Assembly: GCA_023898785.1 (NCBI GenBank)
Contig: CP060239.1
Location: 1,426,001 to 1,490,000 of the forward strand
From: Rhodospirillales bacterium
GTDB lineage: Bacteria; Pseudomonadota; Alphaproteobacteria; Micavibrionales; Micavibrionaceae
Reading direction: 5' to 3'
DNA: 64,000 bases
The translations under genes and the position numbers were made by a program. Under the pieces are notes generated by a model. The model was given only the letters and a program-made list of their open reading frames with translations, made no database searches and had not been told where the DNA came from. This document shows, one piece after another, positions 25,303 to 33,414 of this stretch; the first letter of the stretch is position 1, and every line of letters begins with the position of its first letter.

Positions 25303-28300
25303 CTAGCTCCCGCTTGACTGTTTCAAATCGACATTGAGGCATAGGGCCTTCAATTCCTTGGTCAGAACGTTGAAGGATTCCGGAATACCGATTTCGAAGT
25401 TGTCTTCGCCGCGGACGATGGACTCGTAAACTTTGGAGCGACCGGCCACGTCATCGGACTTGACGGTGAGCATTTCCTGCAAGGTGTAAGCCGCGCCGTA
25501 AGCCTGCAGAGCCCAAACCTCCATCTCTCCGAAGCGCTGACCCCCGAACTGGGCTTTACCGCCCAGCGGTTGTTGCGTGACCAGAGAGTACGGCCCGATG
25601 GAGCGGGCGTGGATTTTATCATCCACCAAGTGGTGCAGTTTAAGCATGTACATGTAGCCCACGGTCACATCGCGGTGGAAGTAATCTCCGGTGCGGCCAT
25701 CGATCAGGCGGACCTGACCGGAGGTTTTGAGACCGGCTTTTTCGAGCAGCTCGGAGATGTCGGCATCGTGCGCCCCGTCAAAGACAGGCGTGGCCATCGG
25801 CACGCCTTCGCGCAAATTGCCTGCCATTTCGACGAGTTCCTTATCATCAAGCTTGGAGACCTTGCCTTTGTACTCGCTGTCACCGTAAGCGTCTTCGAGC
25901 TTGGCTGTGAGTTTTTTCTTCTCGGCGTCGCTCATTTTCTTATTGGACTGGAAGGCATCGATGATTTCACCGATCTGGCGGCCCATAGAAGCCGCAGCCC
26001 AGCCAAGGTGGGTTTCAAGGATCTGCCCCACATTCATCCGTGAAGGCACGCCAAGCGGGTTGAGCACGATGTCAACGGGCGTTCCGTCTTCGGTGTAGGG
26101 CATGTCTTCTTGCGGGATCACTTTCGAGACCACCCCTTTGTTTCCGTGACGACCGGCCATTTTGTCACCGGGCTGCATTTTACGTTTCACAGCCACGAAG
26201 ACCTTGACCATCTTCATTACACCCGGAGGCAGTTCGTCACCCCGCTGGAGTTTTTCGACTTTATTCTCGAAACGCTCCTTGATGTTGTCAACCGCATCGT
26301 CAAACGTTCTGGACATGGCTTCGATTTCTTCCATGCGTTTTTCGTTTTCAATGGCGATCTGACGCCACAGACCGCGTTTCTCGATAGCGTCGATGTCAGC
26401 GGCAGTAAGCTTCGTGCCTTTTTTCAGTTTGGCATCTTTCGGCGCGCTTGCGACCGTGTTGCCAATCAGGATGTCGCGCAGACGGCCATAGAAGCCGTCT
26501 TCCAGAATACGGCGTTCGTCGTCGCGGTCTTTGGCGAGGCGTTCGATTTCCTGCGCCTCGATGGACAAGGCGCGAGCATCTTTATCGACGCCACGGCGGT
26601 TAAATACGCGCACATCGACGATGGTGCCAACAGCGCCGGGTGGCAGACGTAGAGATGTATCCTTCACATCGGCGGCTTTTTCACCAAAGATGGCGCGCAG
26701 GAGTTTTTCTTCCGGCGTCATCGGGCTTTCGCCTTTTGGCGTAACCTTACCGACGAGAATATCACCGGGGCCGACTTCAGCGCCGATATGCACGATCCCG
26801 GCTTCGTCAAGGTGGCGTAGAGCCTCTTCCCCGACATTCGGGATGTCACGGGTGATTTCTTCGGTGCCCAGCTTGGTGTCGCGGGCCATGACTTCGAATT
26901 CCTCAAGGTGGATTGAGGTGTAAACGTCATCACGCACGATGCGCTCGGATACGAGGATGGAATCTTCGTAGTTGTAGCCATTCCAGGGCATGAAGGCGAC
27001 GAGGATGTTTTTCCCCAGCGCCAGTTCACCCATATCGGTTGACGGACCATCGGCGATGATGTCACCAGCCTTCACCTTATCACCTACCTTCACCAGAGGT
27101 TTCTGGTTGATACAGGTGCTTTGGTTTGAACGCTGGAATTTCGCGAGCTTGTAAATGTCCACAACCGGTTCATCCGCGTGCAGTTCTTCCGTGGCCTGAA
27201 CCACGATCCGCGTGGCATCAACCTTGGTCACCACACCAGCGCGGCGTGCAGAGACAGCAGCGCCAGAATCACGAGCCACAGTGCCCTCCATGCCTGTTCC
27301 GACGATCGGGGCAGAAGATTTGAGCAACGGCACAGCCTGGCGCATCATGTTGGAGCCCATCAGCGCACGGTTGGCATCATCGTTTTCCAAGAACGGGATA
27401 AGGGATGCGGCCACAGACACCATTTGCTTCGGCGACACGTCGATAAATTCGATTTGGTCAGGCGGAGTCATTTCGTTTTCACCGGCGCGGCGACATGATA
27501 CGAGGTCGTTGAGAAACTTGCCGGATTTATCGAGTTGTGAGTTGGCCTGAGCGATTGTCCATTTTGCCTCTTCCATCGCAGACATGTAGACCACTTCGTC
27601 GGTGACTTTGCCATTTTCAACGCGACGATAGGGGCTTTCGATGAAACCATACTGGTTGACGCGGGCAAAGGTGGCCAGAGAGTTGATCAAACCGATGTTC
27701 GGACCTTCGGGCGTTTCAATCGGGCAAATGCGGCCATAGTGAGTCGGGTGCACGTCGCGGACTTCAAAGCCTGCGCGTTCGCGGGTCAGACCGCCGGGAC
27801 CGAGTGCTGAAAGGCGGCGTTTGTGCGTAATTTCCGAGAGCGGGTTGGTCTGGTCCATGAACTGGGAGAGCTGGGATGAGCCAAAGAACTCACGCACAGC
27901 GGCTTGCGCCGGTTTAGAGTTGATCAGATCGTGCGGCATGTAGGTGTCGATTTCAACGGAAGACATACGCTCACGAATTGCGCGCTCCATACGCAGCAGG
28001 CCGATGCGGATCTGGTTTTCCATCAATTCACCAACAGAGCGTACGCGGCGGTTACCGAGGTTGTCAATGTCATCGACTTCGCCCTGACCGTCTTTCAATC
28101 CGTGGAGATATTTTAGAATGGCGAGAATGTCGGCTTTTTCAAGTACGCGGAACTGGTCGTCCGCTTCGAGATCGAGGCGCGCATTCATTTTGACACGGCC
28201 AACCGGCGAGAGGTCATAACGTTCAGGATCAAAGAAGAGTGACTGGAACAGCGCATCGGCAGATTCAACCGTTGGCGGCTCACCGGGGCGCATGACACGA

Positions 28301-29565
28301 TAAATATCGATGAGCGCTTCTTCACGTGTATCGCATTTATCAATCAGCATTGTATTGCGGATATAAGGCCCGACATTGAGGTGGTCGATTGCCAAAATCG
28401 GCAATTCCTTGATTCCGGCTTCATTGATGGCGGCCAAATCTTCTTCGGTGATTTCGTGGCCGGCTTCATGGGTAACCTGACCGGTTTTGGCGTCAAACAG
28501 GTCGGCGGCCAAATACTGACCGACCAATTGCTCTGCAGAAACCAGAATATCTTTCAGACCATCTTCAACAAGCTTTTTTGCTTTACGTGGTGTGATTTTA
28601 TCACCCTCTTCGGCGACGACCTTGCCGGTTTTAGCATCAATAAGATCCGCCACCAATTTTACGCCGCGCATTGCTTCTGGATTGAATGATGTTTTCCAGC
28701 CCTTTTTATCTTTGTTATAGATGCGCGTTTCATAAAATGTGCTCAAGATTTCTTCATTGGCCATGCCTTGAATCATCAACGGATCCACCTGCTCATCATT
28801 TTCTTCACATTGCTGACGGTAGGTGGCTGTTTCCACACCATCAAGAGCACGTAAAAGCGTTGTGACCGGCAATTTACGACGGCGGTCAATGCGCACATAC
28901 ATGTGGTCCTTGGCATCGAACTCGAAGTCTAGCCAAGACCCACGGTAGGGAATAACGCGCGCTGCAAACAGATATTTACCAGAGGTGTGGGTTTTGCCGC
29001 CATCATGGTCGAAAAACACGCCCGGAGAGCGGTGCATTTGAGAAACGATGACGCGCTCCGTACCGTTGACCACAAATGTACCGTTTTGGGTCATCAGCGG
29101 CATATCAACGAGATAGACATCTTGTTCTTTAATGTCGCGGATAGAGCGCAGGCCGGTATCTTCATCAACATCGAAGACAGACAAGCGAAGCGTAACGCGC
29201 AGCGGCGCAGCATAAGTCATGCCGCGAGTCTGGCATTCTTCGACATCGTATTTTGGCGCTTCGAGTTCATATTTCACAAAGTCGACTTCCGCTTTATCGG
29301 AGAAGTCCTTGATCGGGAAAACTGTGGCGAGAACTTCCTGCAGACCTTGCAGCGTACGGTCTTCGGCGGGGATACCATCTTGTAGGAACAATTCATAAGA
29401 ATGGCGCTGAACTTCAATCAGATTCGGCATTTCAGCAACTTCATTAATGCGGCCATAACTGCGGCGAACGCGCTTGCGGCCGGTAAAGCTTTCAATATTG
29501 TTTGCCGGTGGAATTTTAGCTGATGATTGTTTGTTTGTTTTAGTCGTGGTTTTTGCTGCGCTCAT
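25303..29565 (-). CDS. rpoB: RNA polymerase beta subunit
   Basis: Second-largest RNA polymerase subunit, 1420 aa. The rifampicin-binding region (SSQLSQFMDQTNPLSEITHK then RRLSALGPGGL) is wild-type in appearance, and the C-terminal GGQRFGEMEVWALQAYGAA block is intact. The insertion in the beta lobe (DLIDAKTGKVVAEEGD and DLFDAKTGQVTHEAGH, two similar stretches) is typical of alphaproteobacteria. The N-terminus has an extra 25 or so Thr/Lys/Ser-rich residues before SFTGRKRVRRSYG. It appears to have its own promoter after the rplL terminator. Confidence 0.98.
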   Translation of the reverse strand: MSAAKTTTKTNKQSSAKIPPANNIESFTGRKRVRRSYGRINEVAEMPNLIEVQRHSYELFLQDGIPAEDRTLQGLQEVLATVFPIKDFSDKAEVDFVKYELEAPKYDVEECQTRGMTYAAPLRVTLRLSVFDVDEDTGLRSIRDIKEQDVYLVDMPLMTQNGTFVVNGTERVIVSQMHRSPGVFFDHDGGKTHTSGKYLFAARVIPYRGSWLDFEFDAKDHMYVRIDRRRKLPVTTLLRALDGVETATYRQQCEENDEQVDPLMIQGMANEEILSTFYETRIYNKDKKGWKTSFNPEAMRGVKLVADLIDAKTGKVVAEEGDKITPRKAKKLVEDGLKDILVSAEQLVGQYLAADLFDAKTGQVTHEAGHEITEEDLAAINEAGIKELPILAIDHLNVGPYIRNTMLIDKCDTREEALIDIYRVMRPGEPPTVESADALFQSLFFDPERYDLSPVGRVKMNARLDLEADDQFRVLEKADILAILKYLHGLKDGQGEVDDIDNLGNRRVRSVGELMENQIRIGLLRMERAIRERMSSVEIDTYMPHDLINSKPAQAAVREFFGSSQLSQFMDQTNPLSEITHKRRLSALGPGGLTRERAGFEVRDVHPTHYGRICPIETPEGPNIGLINSLATFARVNQYGFIESPYRRVENGKVTDEVVYMSAMEEAKWTIAQANSQLDKSGKFLNDLVSCRRAGENEMTPPDQIEFIDVSPKQMVSVAASLIPFLENDDANRALMGSNMMRQAVPLLKSSAPIVGTGMEGTVARDSGAAVSARRAGVVTKVDATRIVVQATEELHADEPVVDIYKLAKFQRSNQSTCINQKPLVKVGDKVKAGDIIADGPSTDMGELALGKNILVAFMPWNGYNYEDSILVSERIVRDDVYTSIHLEEFEVMARDTKLGTEEITRDIPNVGEEALRHLDEAGIVHIGAEVGPGDILVGKVTPKGESPMTPEEKLLRAIFGEKAADVKDTSLRLPPGAVGTIVDVRVFNRRGVDKDARALSIEAQEIERLAKDRDDERRILEDGFYGRLRDILIGNTVASAPKDAKLKKGTKLTAADIDAIEKRGLWRQIAIENEKRMEEIEAMSRTFDDAVDNIKERFENKVEKLQRGDELPPGVMKMVKVFVAVKRKMQPGDKMAGRHGNKGVVSKVIPQEDMPYTEDGTPVDIVLNPLGVPSRMNVGQILETHLGWAAASMGRQIGEIIDAFQSNKKMSDAEKKKLTAKLEDAYGDSEYKGKVSKLDDKELVEMAGNLREGVPMATPVFDGAHDADISELLEKAGLKTSGQVRLIDGRTGDYFHRDVTVGYMYMLKLHHLVDDKIHARSIGPYSLVTQQPLGGKAQFGGQRFGEMEVWALQAYGAAYTLQEMLTVKSDDVAGRSKVYESIVRGEDNFEIGIPESFNVLTKELKALCLNVDLKQSSGS

Positions 29566-29792
29566 GATCGATCCCGTCTTTCAATCTTTTAAAAATCTTT
29601 ACAAGTGCTTTAAGCTTTTTGTCTGCAATGCGCTGGGCAAAAGGCAAAAATCCAAAGCATAAACCCACCAGCATCCTTTCCCTTTAAGCAGAAAGGCTGA
29701 AAGTGGTTAAAACTTACCGCAAGCCCAAGGCTAAAGCGGAAATCCCAAAATATTCAAACTGGGTTTTCAATGTCATTCCCGAAAGTTTGATG
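29566..29792 (-). promoter_or_regulatory. Leader of rpoB, no gene seen
   Basis: The 328-bp gap between rplL and rpoB holds no credible ORF. The rplL terminator and a promoter-like site occupy its upstream end; the remaining roughly 220 nt form a long untranslated leader of rpoB. A CCTTTC / GAAAGG hairpin lies near the middle. No regulatory family was recognised. Confidence 0.4.
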
Positions 29793-29823
29793 GATATATG
29801 GCCTACACGAACCGCCTTGTCAA
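29793..29823 (-). promoter_or_regulatory. Promoter-like site for rpoB-rpoC
   Basis: Minus strand TTGACA (perfect) at 29818-29823 with a -10 candidate CATATA at 17-bp spacing or TATATC at 19-bp spacing. It directly follows the rplL terminator, where a promoter would be needed. Confidence 0.55.
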
Positions 29824-29835
29824 GCGCCGAATAGC

Positions 29836-29875
29836 AAAAAAGCATTCCCCGCTAAAAAGTGCGGGAAATGCTTTT
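29836..29875 (-). terminator. Terminator or attenuator between rplL and rpoB
   Basis: Minus strand: a stem of about 13 bp (AAAGCATTtCCCGC / GCGGGgAATGCTTT) closing an 8-nt loop, then TTTTTTG, about 20 nt after the rplL stop. In E. coli an attenuator at the same place sets the L12:RNA polymerase ratio; a similar role is likely here. Confidence 0.85.
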
Positions 29876-29893
29876 GATGTAAATAAGGCGTCC

Positions 29894-30274
29894 TTATTTA
29901 AGAGCGACGCTTGCGCCAGCTTCTTCAAGTTTTTTCTTGATTTCTTCGGCTTCGTCTTTTTTCGCACCTTCTTTGATGTTACCACCAGCTTCAACAAGGT
30001 CTTTAGCTTCTTTCAAGCCAAGGCCTGTGATTGCGCGGACTTCTTTGATCACAGCGATTTTGTTACCACCAGCCGATTCAAGAACAACATCAAATGAGTC
30101 TTTTTCTTCTGCGGCGCCAGCGGCATCACCGCCAGCAACGGCAGCGACAGCAACGGGCGCTGCAGCAGCGGCTGTTACACCCCACTTGTCTTCAAGCAAT
30201 TTTGAGAGTTCAGCAGCTTCCAAAACAGACAGTTCTGAGAGTTGTTCAACAATTTTTTCCAGATTAGCAGCCAT
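29894..30274 (-). CDS. rplL: 50S ribosomal protein L7/L12
   Basis: Stalk protein that recruits translation GTPases, present in several copies per ribosome. The 126-aa protein shows the N-terminal dimer domain (EKIVEQLSELSVLEAAELSK), the Ala/Gly-rich hinge (residues about 35-58) and the C-terminal domain with VIKEVRAITGLGLKEAKDLVE. Normal length. It follows rplJ by 37 bp. Confidence 0.98.
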   Translation of the reverse strand: MAANLEKIVEQLSELSVLEAAELSKLLEDKWGVTAAAAAPVAVAAVAGGDAAGAAEEKDSFDVVLESAGGNKIAVIKEVRAITGLGLKEAKDLVEAGGNIKEGAKKDEAEEIKKKLEEAGASVALK

Positions 30275-30311
30275 AATTTTTCTCCTTATATATAGCTAAA
30301 ATTTAAAATTC

Positions 30312-30830
30312 CTACTCGCCTTTTTCTCCATAGGCTTTCGTAACACCAACAAGCTCGCGTGCCGGCGCCTGCATCAGTCCAGCCAGTTTCGTGGCCGGGG
30401 CCTGCAACAGACCAACAAGCTTGGAGCGAACTTCATCAAGGCTTGGCAATTTCGCCAACGCCTCAATCCCTGCGGCATCCAGGACCAGCTCACCCAGAGC
30501 CCCTCCGAGGATGATCAATTTATCATTGCCCTTGGCAAATTTATAAGCGGCTTTCGCGGCAGCTACAAAGTCCTGAGACGTCGCAACGCCGGTCGGTCCT
30601 GTGAACATGTCGCTGATCGCTTCAAATTTTGTGCCTTTAAGCGCAATTTTTGCCAATGTGTTCTTGGTGACTTTAAACGAAGCACCTTCGCTGCGCAGAC
30701 CGGCGCGCAGGTCAGCCATTTCTTTAACAGTCAGGCCGGAATAATGTGTCACAACAACCAATTCATCATTGGCGAAACGCTCATTCAGAGACTGTATTTC
30801 TGTTTTTTTCTGTGCGCGACTCATGCCCAT
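30312..30830 (-). CDS. rplJ: 50S ribosomal protein L10
   Basis: Base of the ribosomal stalk; binds L7/L12 dimers through its C-terminal helix. 172 aa, starting MGMSRAQKKTEIQSLNERF with AAGGAG 7 nt before the first ATG. The segments HYSGLTVKEMADLRAGLR and the NTLAKIALKGT block are typical. The upstream gap of 260 bp carries a promoter-like site, hairpins and an attenuator. Confidence 0.97.
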   Translation of the reverse strand: MGMSRAQKKTEIQSLNERFANDELVVVTHYSGLTVKEMADLRAGLRSEGASFKVTKNTLAKIALKGTKFEAISDMFTGPTGVATSQDFVAAAKAAYKFAKGNDKLIILGGALGELVLDAAGIEALAKLPSLDEVRSKLVGLLQAPATKLAGLMQAPARELVGVTKAYGEKGE

Positions 30831-30907
30831 CGCTTTTCTCCTTAAATTCCAGATCCCCGCTGTTTAAGCTCACTTTGTTCGCCGCAGGGATAACGGCGTG
30901 TGAGAAT

Positions 30908-30941
30908 AAAAAAGTGGCCCCTTTGATTTCCAAAGAGCCAC
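30908..30941 (-). terminator. Attenuator in the rplJ leader
   Basis: Minus strand: stem GTGGC-TCTTTG / CAAAG-GG-GCCAC with a 5-nt loop and one bulge, followed by TTTTTTA, about 75 nt before rplJ. Either it terminates rplKA or it is an attenuator controlling rplJL. Its place between a promoter-like site and the gene favours the second. Confidence 0.65.
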
Positions 30942-31053
30942 CCATCCGAATAAATGAAATAATAAATCTGCAACGCAGACCAGTGTTTTTCACTCTATCT
31001 ATGCAGGACTTATAGATGCCTACAATCTCGGACAGGTTGTATATCGGGGCCGA
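30942..31053 (-). promoter_or_regulatory. Probable L10-type leader of rplJ
   Basis: This stretch of the rplJ 5' region contains CCTGTCCGAGATTGTAGG, which looks like the kink-turn-type L10 binding element of bacterial rplJ leaders, and ends at an intrinsic attenuator. Binding of L10(L12)4 for autoregulation is established in several bacteria; its presence here is inferred by resemblance. Confidence 0.5.
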
Positions 31054-31082
31054 CAATTAAAGCTTTATCATCGGCCCGTCAA
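31054..31082 (-). promoter_or_regulatory. Possible promoter for rplJ-rplL
   Basis: Minus strand TTGACG, 17-bp spacer, TAATTG, just after rplA. A 7-bp stem GGGCCGA / TCGGCCC (31047-31077) overlaps the same bases. The -35 box is good, the -10 weak. Confidence 0.4.
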
Positions 31083-31090
31083 GATATTTT

Positions 31091-31795
31091 TTATGCCGCT
31101 GCGGACAAGCTGGCCGTGTCGATCTTTAGGCCCGGACCCATTGTGGAAGTCAAAGAGACTTTCTTCACGTAGGTGCCTTTTGCGCCTGATGGCTTGGCTT
31201 TGATAATTGCGGCGTAGAAAGCACGGATATTTTCAGCCAGCTTCTTGTCATCGAATGAAGCCTTACCAACGCCCGCATGAACCACGCCTGCTTTTTCAGC
31301 GCGGAATTCAATCGCGCCGCCTTTAGCATCTTTCACGGCCTTTTCAACATCAGGTGTCACGGTGCCAAGTTTCGGGTTCGGCATCAGGCCTTTCGGACCC
31401 AAAACTTTACCAAGCTGACCGACAATCACCATCATGTCCGGCGTGGCGATGCAGCGATCGAAGTCCATTTCACCGGCTTTGATTTTCTCAGCCAGATCTT
31501 CAGCGCCGACGATATCCGCACCGGCAGCTTTCGCGGCCTTGGCTTTGTCGTCTTTAGCAAAAACCGCAACGCGCACGGACGAGCCTGTGCCGTTGGGCAG
31601 GGAAATCATGCCGCGCACAGCCTGATCGGCGTGGCGTGGATCAACGTTGAGGTTGATGGCGATTTCGAATGTTTCATCGAAGTTGCGAGCTTTGGCCGCA
31701 CTCTTCAATGCTTTGACAGCATCTTCGAGTGTATATTCCTTGTTACGGTCTACACCTTCCAAAGCCGCTTTCATTTTTTTCGTTTGTTTAGGCAT
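31091..31795 (-). CDS. rplA: 50S ribosomal protein L1
   Basis: L1-stalk protein and autoregulator of the L11 operon. 234 aa. The TPDMMVIVGQLGKVLGPKGL and MPNPKLGTVT blocks and the GAIEFRAEKAGVVHAGVGKASF segment are the family hallmarks. It begins 3 bp after rplK, so the pair is co-translated. Confidence 0.98.
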   Translation of the reverse strand: MPKQTKKMKAALEGVDRNKEYTLEDAVKALKSAAKARNFDETFEIAINLNVDPRHADQAVRGMISLPNGTGSSVRVAVFAKDDKAKAAKAAGADIVGAEDLAEKIKAGEMDFDRCIATPDMMVIVGQLGKVLGPKGLMPNPKLGTVTPDVEKAVKDAKGGAIEFRAEKAGVVHAGVGKASFDDKKLAENIRAFYAAIIKAKPSGAKGTYVKKVSLTSTMGPGLKIDTASLSAAA

Positions 31796-31798
31796 TGT

Positions 31799-32227
31799 CT
31801 AGTCCTCCACCACGTCGATGCCCATAGAGCGGGCGCTGCCAGCGATAATTTTGATGGCGGCGTCAATGTCATTGGCATTGAGATCTTCCATCTTTTTCTC
31901 AGCGATTTCTTTCAATTGTGACGTGCGGATTGTTCCGATAATGTCACGCCCCGGTGCACCAGATCCTTTTTTCTGCTTGGTGGCCTGCTTGATGAAATAG
32001 CTGGCTGGCGGTGTTTTGGTGATGAAATCAAAAGAGCGATCTTCAAAAACCGTGATCACCACAGGTATCGGAATGCCTTTTGAGTCTTCTGTCTTGGCGT
32101 TAAAGGCCTTGCAGAATTCCATGATATTGACGCCGTGCTGACCCAAAGCGGGCCCCACCGGCGGGGATGGGTTGGCTGCGCCACCCGTAATTGTCAGGTT
32201 GATGTAACCTGAGACTTTCTTTGCCAT
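31799..32227 (-). CDS. rplK: 50S ribosomal protein L11
   Basis: GTPase-centre protein and target of thiopeptides. The start at 32227 gives 142 aa, the usual size, and has AAGGAG 7 nt upstream; a frame 7 codons longer exists but extends past the ribosome binding site. The conserved PSPPVGPALGQHGVNIMEFC and the C-terminal GSARSMGIDV are intact. A stem-loop leader precedes it. Confidence 0.97.
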   Translation of the reverse strand: MAKKVSGYINLTITGGAANPSPPVGPALGQHGVNIMEFCKAFNAKTEDSKGIPIPVVITVFEDRSFDFITKTPPASYFIKQATKQKKGSGAPGRDIIGTIRTSQLKEIAEKKMEDLNANDIDAAIKIIAGSARSMGIDVVED

Positions 32228-32256
32228 TGTATTTCTCCTTATTAACAAAGAGTTTT

Positions 32257-32300
32257 GTGGTACGGCTCATCCATGGACTTGACGGATGAAAGCCTCCCAC
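32257..32300 (-). promoter_or_regulatory. Stem-loop leader of rplK-rplA
   Basis: Minus strand: a long imperfect hairpin starting GTGGGAGGC and ending GCCGTACCAC, with an inner TCATCC / GGATGA stem, about 30 nt before the rplK start. In many bacteria L1 represses rplKA through a leader mimic of its 23S site. This hairpin is a candidate for that, by position and by its asymmetric internal loop. Confidence 0.5.
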
Positions 32301-32347
32301 ATATTTAGTGCTGCGCTTTATAGCCCAGCATCACTTTATAAATCAAG

Positions 32348-32884
32348 TTAAACTTTCTCAACCTGCCCGTATTCGAGTTCCACCGGCGTGGCACGGCCAA
32401 AGATAGAAACAGAGACTTTGAGTTTTTGTTTTTCTTCGTCGATTTCCTCGACAATGCCGCTGAAGGACGCGAACGGACCGTCAGTGACCTTGATTTCCTC
32501 ACCAATATCGTAGACGACGGATGGACGCGGACGGTCAATGCCTTCCTGAACCTGCTGGATCAAGCGATTGGCTTCGGCCTCGGTGATCGGCACTGGCTTA
32601 TTGCCCCCCGCTCCTAAAAAGCCACTGACTTTCGGTGTATCTTTGATCAAATGCCAGACATTGTCGTTCATATCGAGTTTGGCCAGCACATAGCCGGGGA
32701 AGAATTTGCGCTCGGCATTTACACGCTGGCCGCGTTTGACTTCCACGACTTCTTCGGTCGGGACCATGATTTCTTCAACATGGCTTTCGAGGCCCTGCTT
32801 GCGGGCTTTTTCCTTGATGGCTTCGGCGACTTTTTGTTCAAAGCCGGAATAAACGTGAAGAACGTACCATTTTGCTGCAGACAT
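32348..32884 (-). CDS. nusG: Transcription termination/antitermination protein NusG
   Basis: Elongation factor that links RNA polymerase with Rho or the ribosome. 178 aa: an N-terminal NGN domain (KWYVLHVYSGFEQKVAEAI) and a C-terminal KOW domain (EIKVTDGPFASFSGIVEEID). The order secE-nusG-rplK-rplA is the classical one. Confidence 0.98.
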   Translation of the reverse strand: MSAAKWYVLHVYSGFEQKVAEAIKEKARKQGLESHVEEIMVPTEEVVEVKRGQRVNAERKFFPGYVLAKLDMNDNVWHLIKDTPKVSGFLGAGGNKPVPITEAEANRLIQQVQEGIDRPRPSVVYDIGEEIKVTDGPFASFSGIVEEIDEEKQKLKVSVSIFGRATPVELEYGQVEKV

Positions 32885-32909
32885 TGTTTTTCTCTCTTTT
32901 TAAAAATTA

Positions 32910-33101
32910 TTATAGACCAAAACCCATGATCAAACGCACAATCCATGCAATGATCTGATCTGAAAAATACAGAAACACCGAGGCAATAAAGACCATGATG
33001 AACACAGCGATTGTGCTGACGGTTGTTTCATGGCGTGAAGGCCAAGTGACCTTTTTGGCTTCGGAGCGGACCTGTTTAAAAAATTCGACGGGGCTGGCCA
33101 T
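32910..33101 (-). CDS. secE: Preprotein translocase subunit SecE
   Basis: Small inner-membrane subunit of SecYEG. The 63-aa protein is the short single-span form: an amphipathic N-terminal part (PVEFFKQVRSEAKKVTWPSR, with the conserved KVTWPSR) followed by one membrane helix. It is the first gene of this long minus-strand series; the 142 bp before it must hold its promoter, but I see no convincing one. Confidence 0.96.
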   Translation of the reverse strand: MASPVEFFKQVRSEAKKVTWPSRHETTVSTIAVFIMVFIASVFLYFSDQIIAWIVRLIMGFGL

Positions 33102-33243
33102 GTTCTAAAAATCCTTTTTGTTTGCTCCGAGACACAATTCGTAGAGCGCTTTGGCGCTTTTGTTGATCTCCACCGTGTCAGGGAATGAGACTGTTTAACG
33201 TATACGGATTGAAAAAGAAAGCAAAAAGTGCTAGATTGTGCTC

Positions 33244-33414
33244 ATGTTATCTGCAATTTTTAAATTATCCGGTCTGAATGAAGTTCTTGAAGCCAGTCAA
33301 GAGGCTGTTTTGCCTTACCTGACGCGCTCGCATGATATAACTGGTGTGGACGGAAAAAAAGACAGCTCCGGCAGCGGCCCCACCCTTGACATTGGCGCTG
33401 GCAGTGGCGACTAA
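33244..33414 (+). CDS. Possible 56-aa unknown protein, convergent with gcvPB
   Basis: A small plus-strand frame coding MLSAIFKLSGLNEVLEASQE, then a basic middle and a Gly/Ser/Asp-rich end (DIGAGSGD). No clear Shine-Dalgarno. It lies divergently from secE and its TAA shares four bases (CTAA) with the stop of gcvPB on the other strand. Three other convergent pairs in this window show the same overlap, which raises the chance that it is real. Function unknown. Confidence 0.5.
   Translation: MLSAIFKLSGLNEVLEASQEAVLPYLTRSHDITGVDGKKDSSGSGPTLDIGAGSGD

Noticed and set aside
30781..31056. 91-codon minus frame overlapping the rplJ start and leader
   Set aside because: It reads through the leader hairpins and attenuator and has no ribosome binding site; the region is explained as a regulatory leader.
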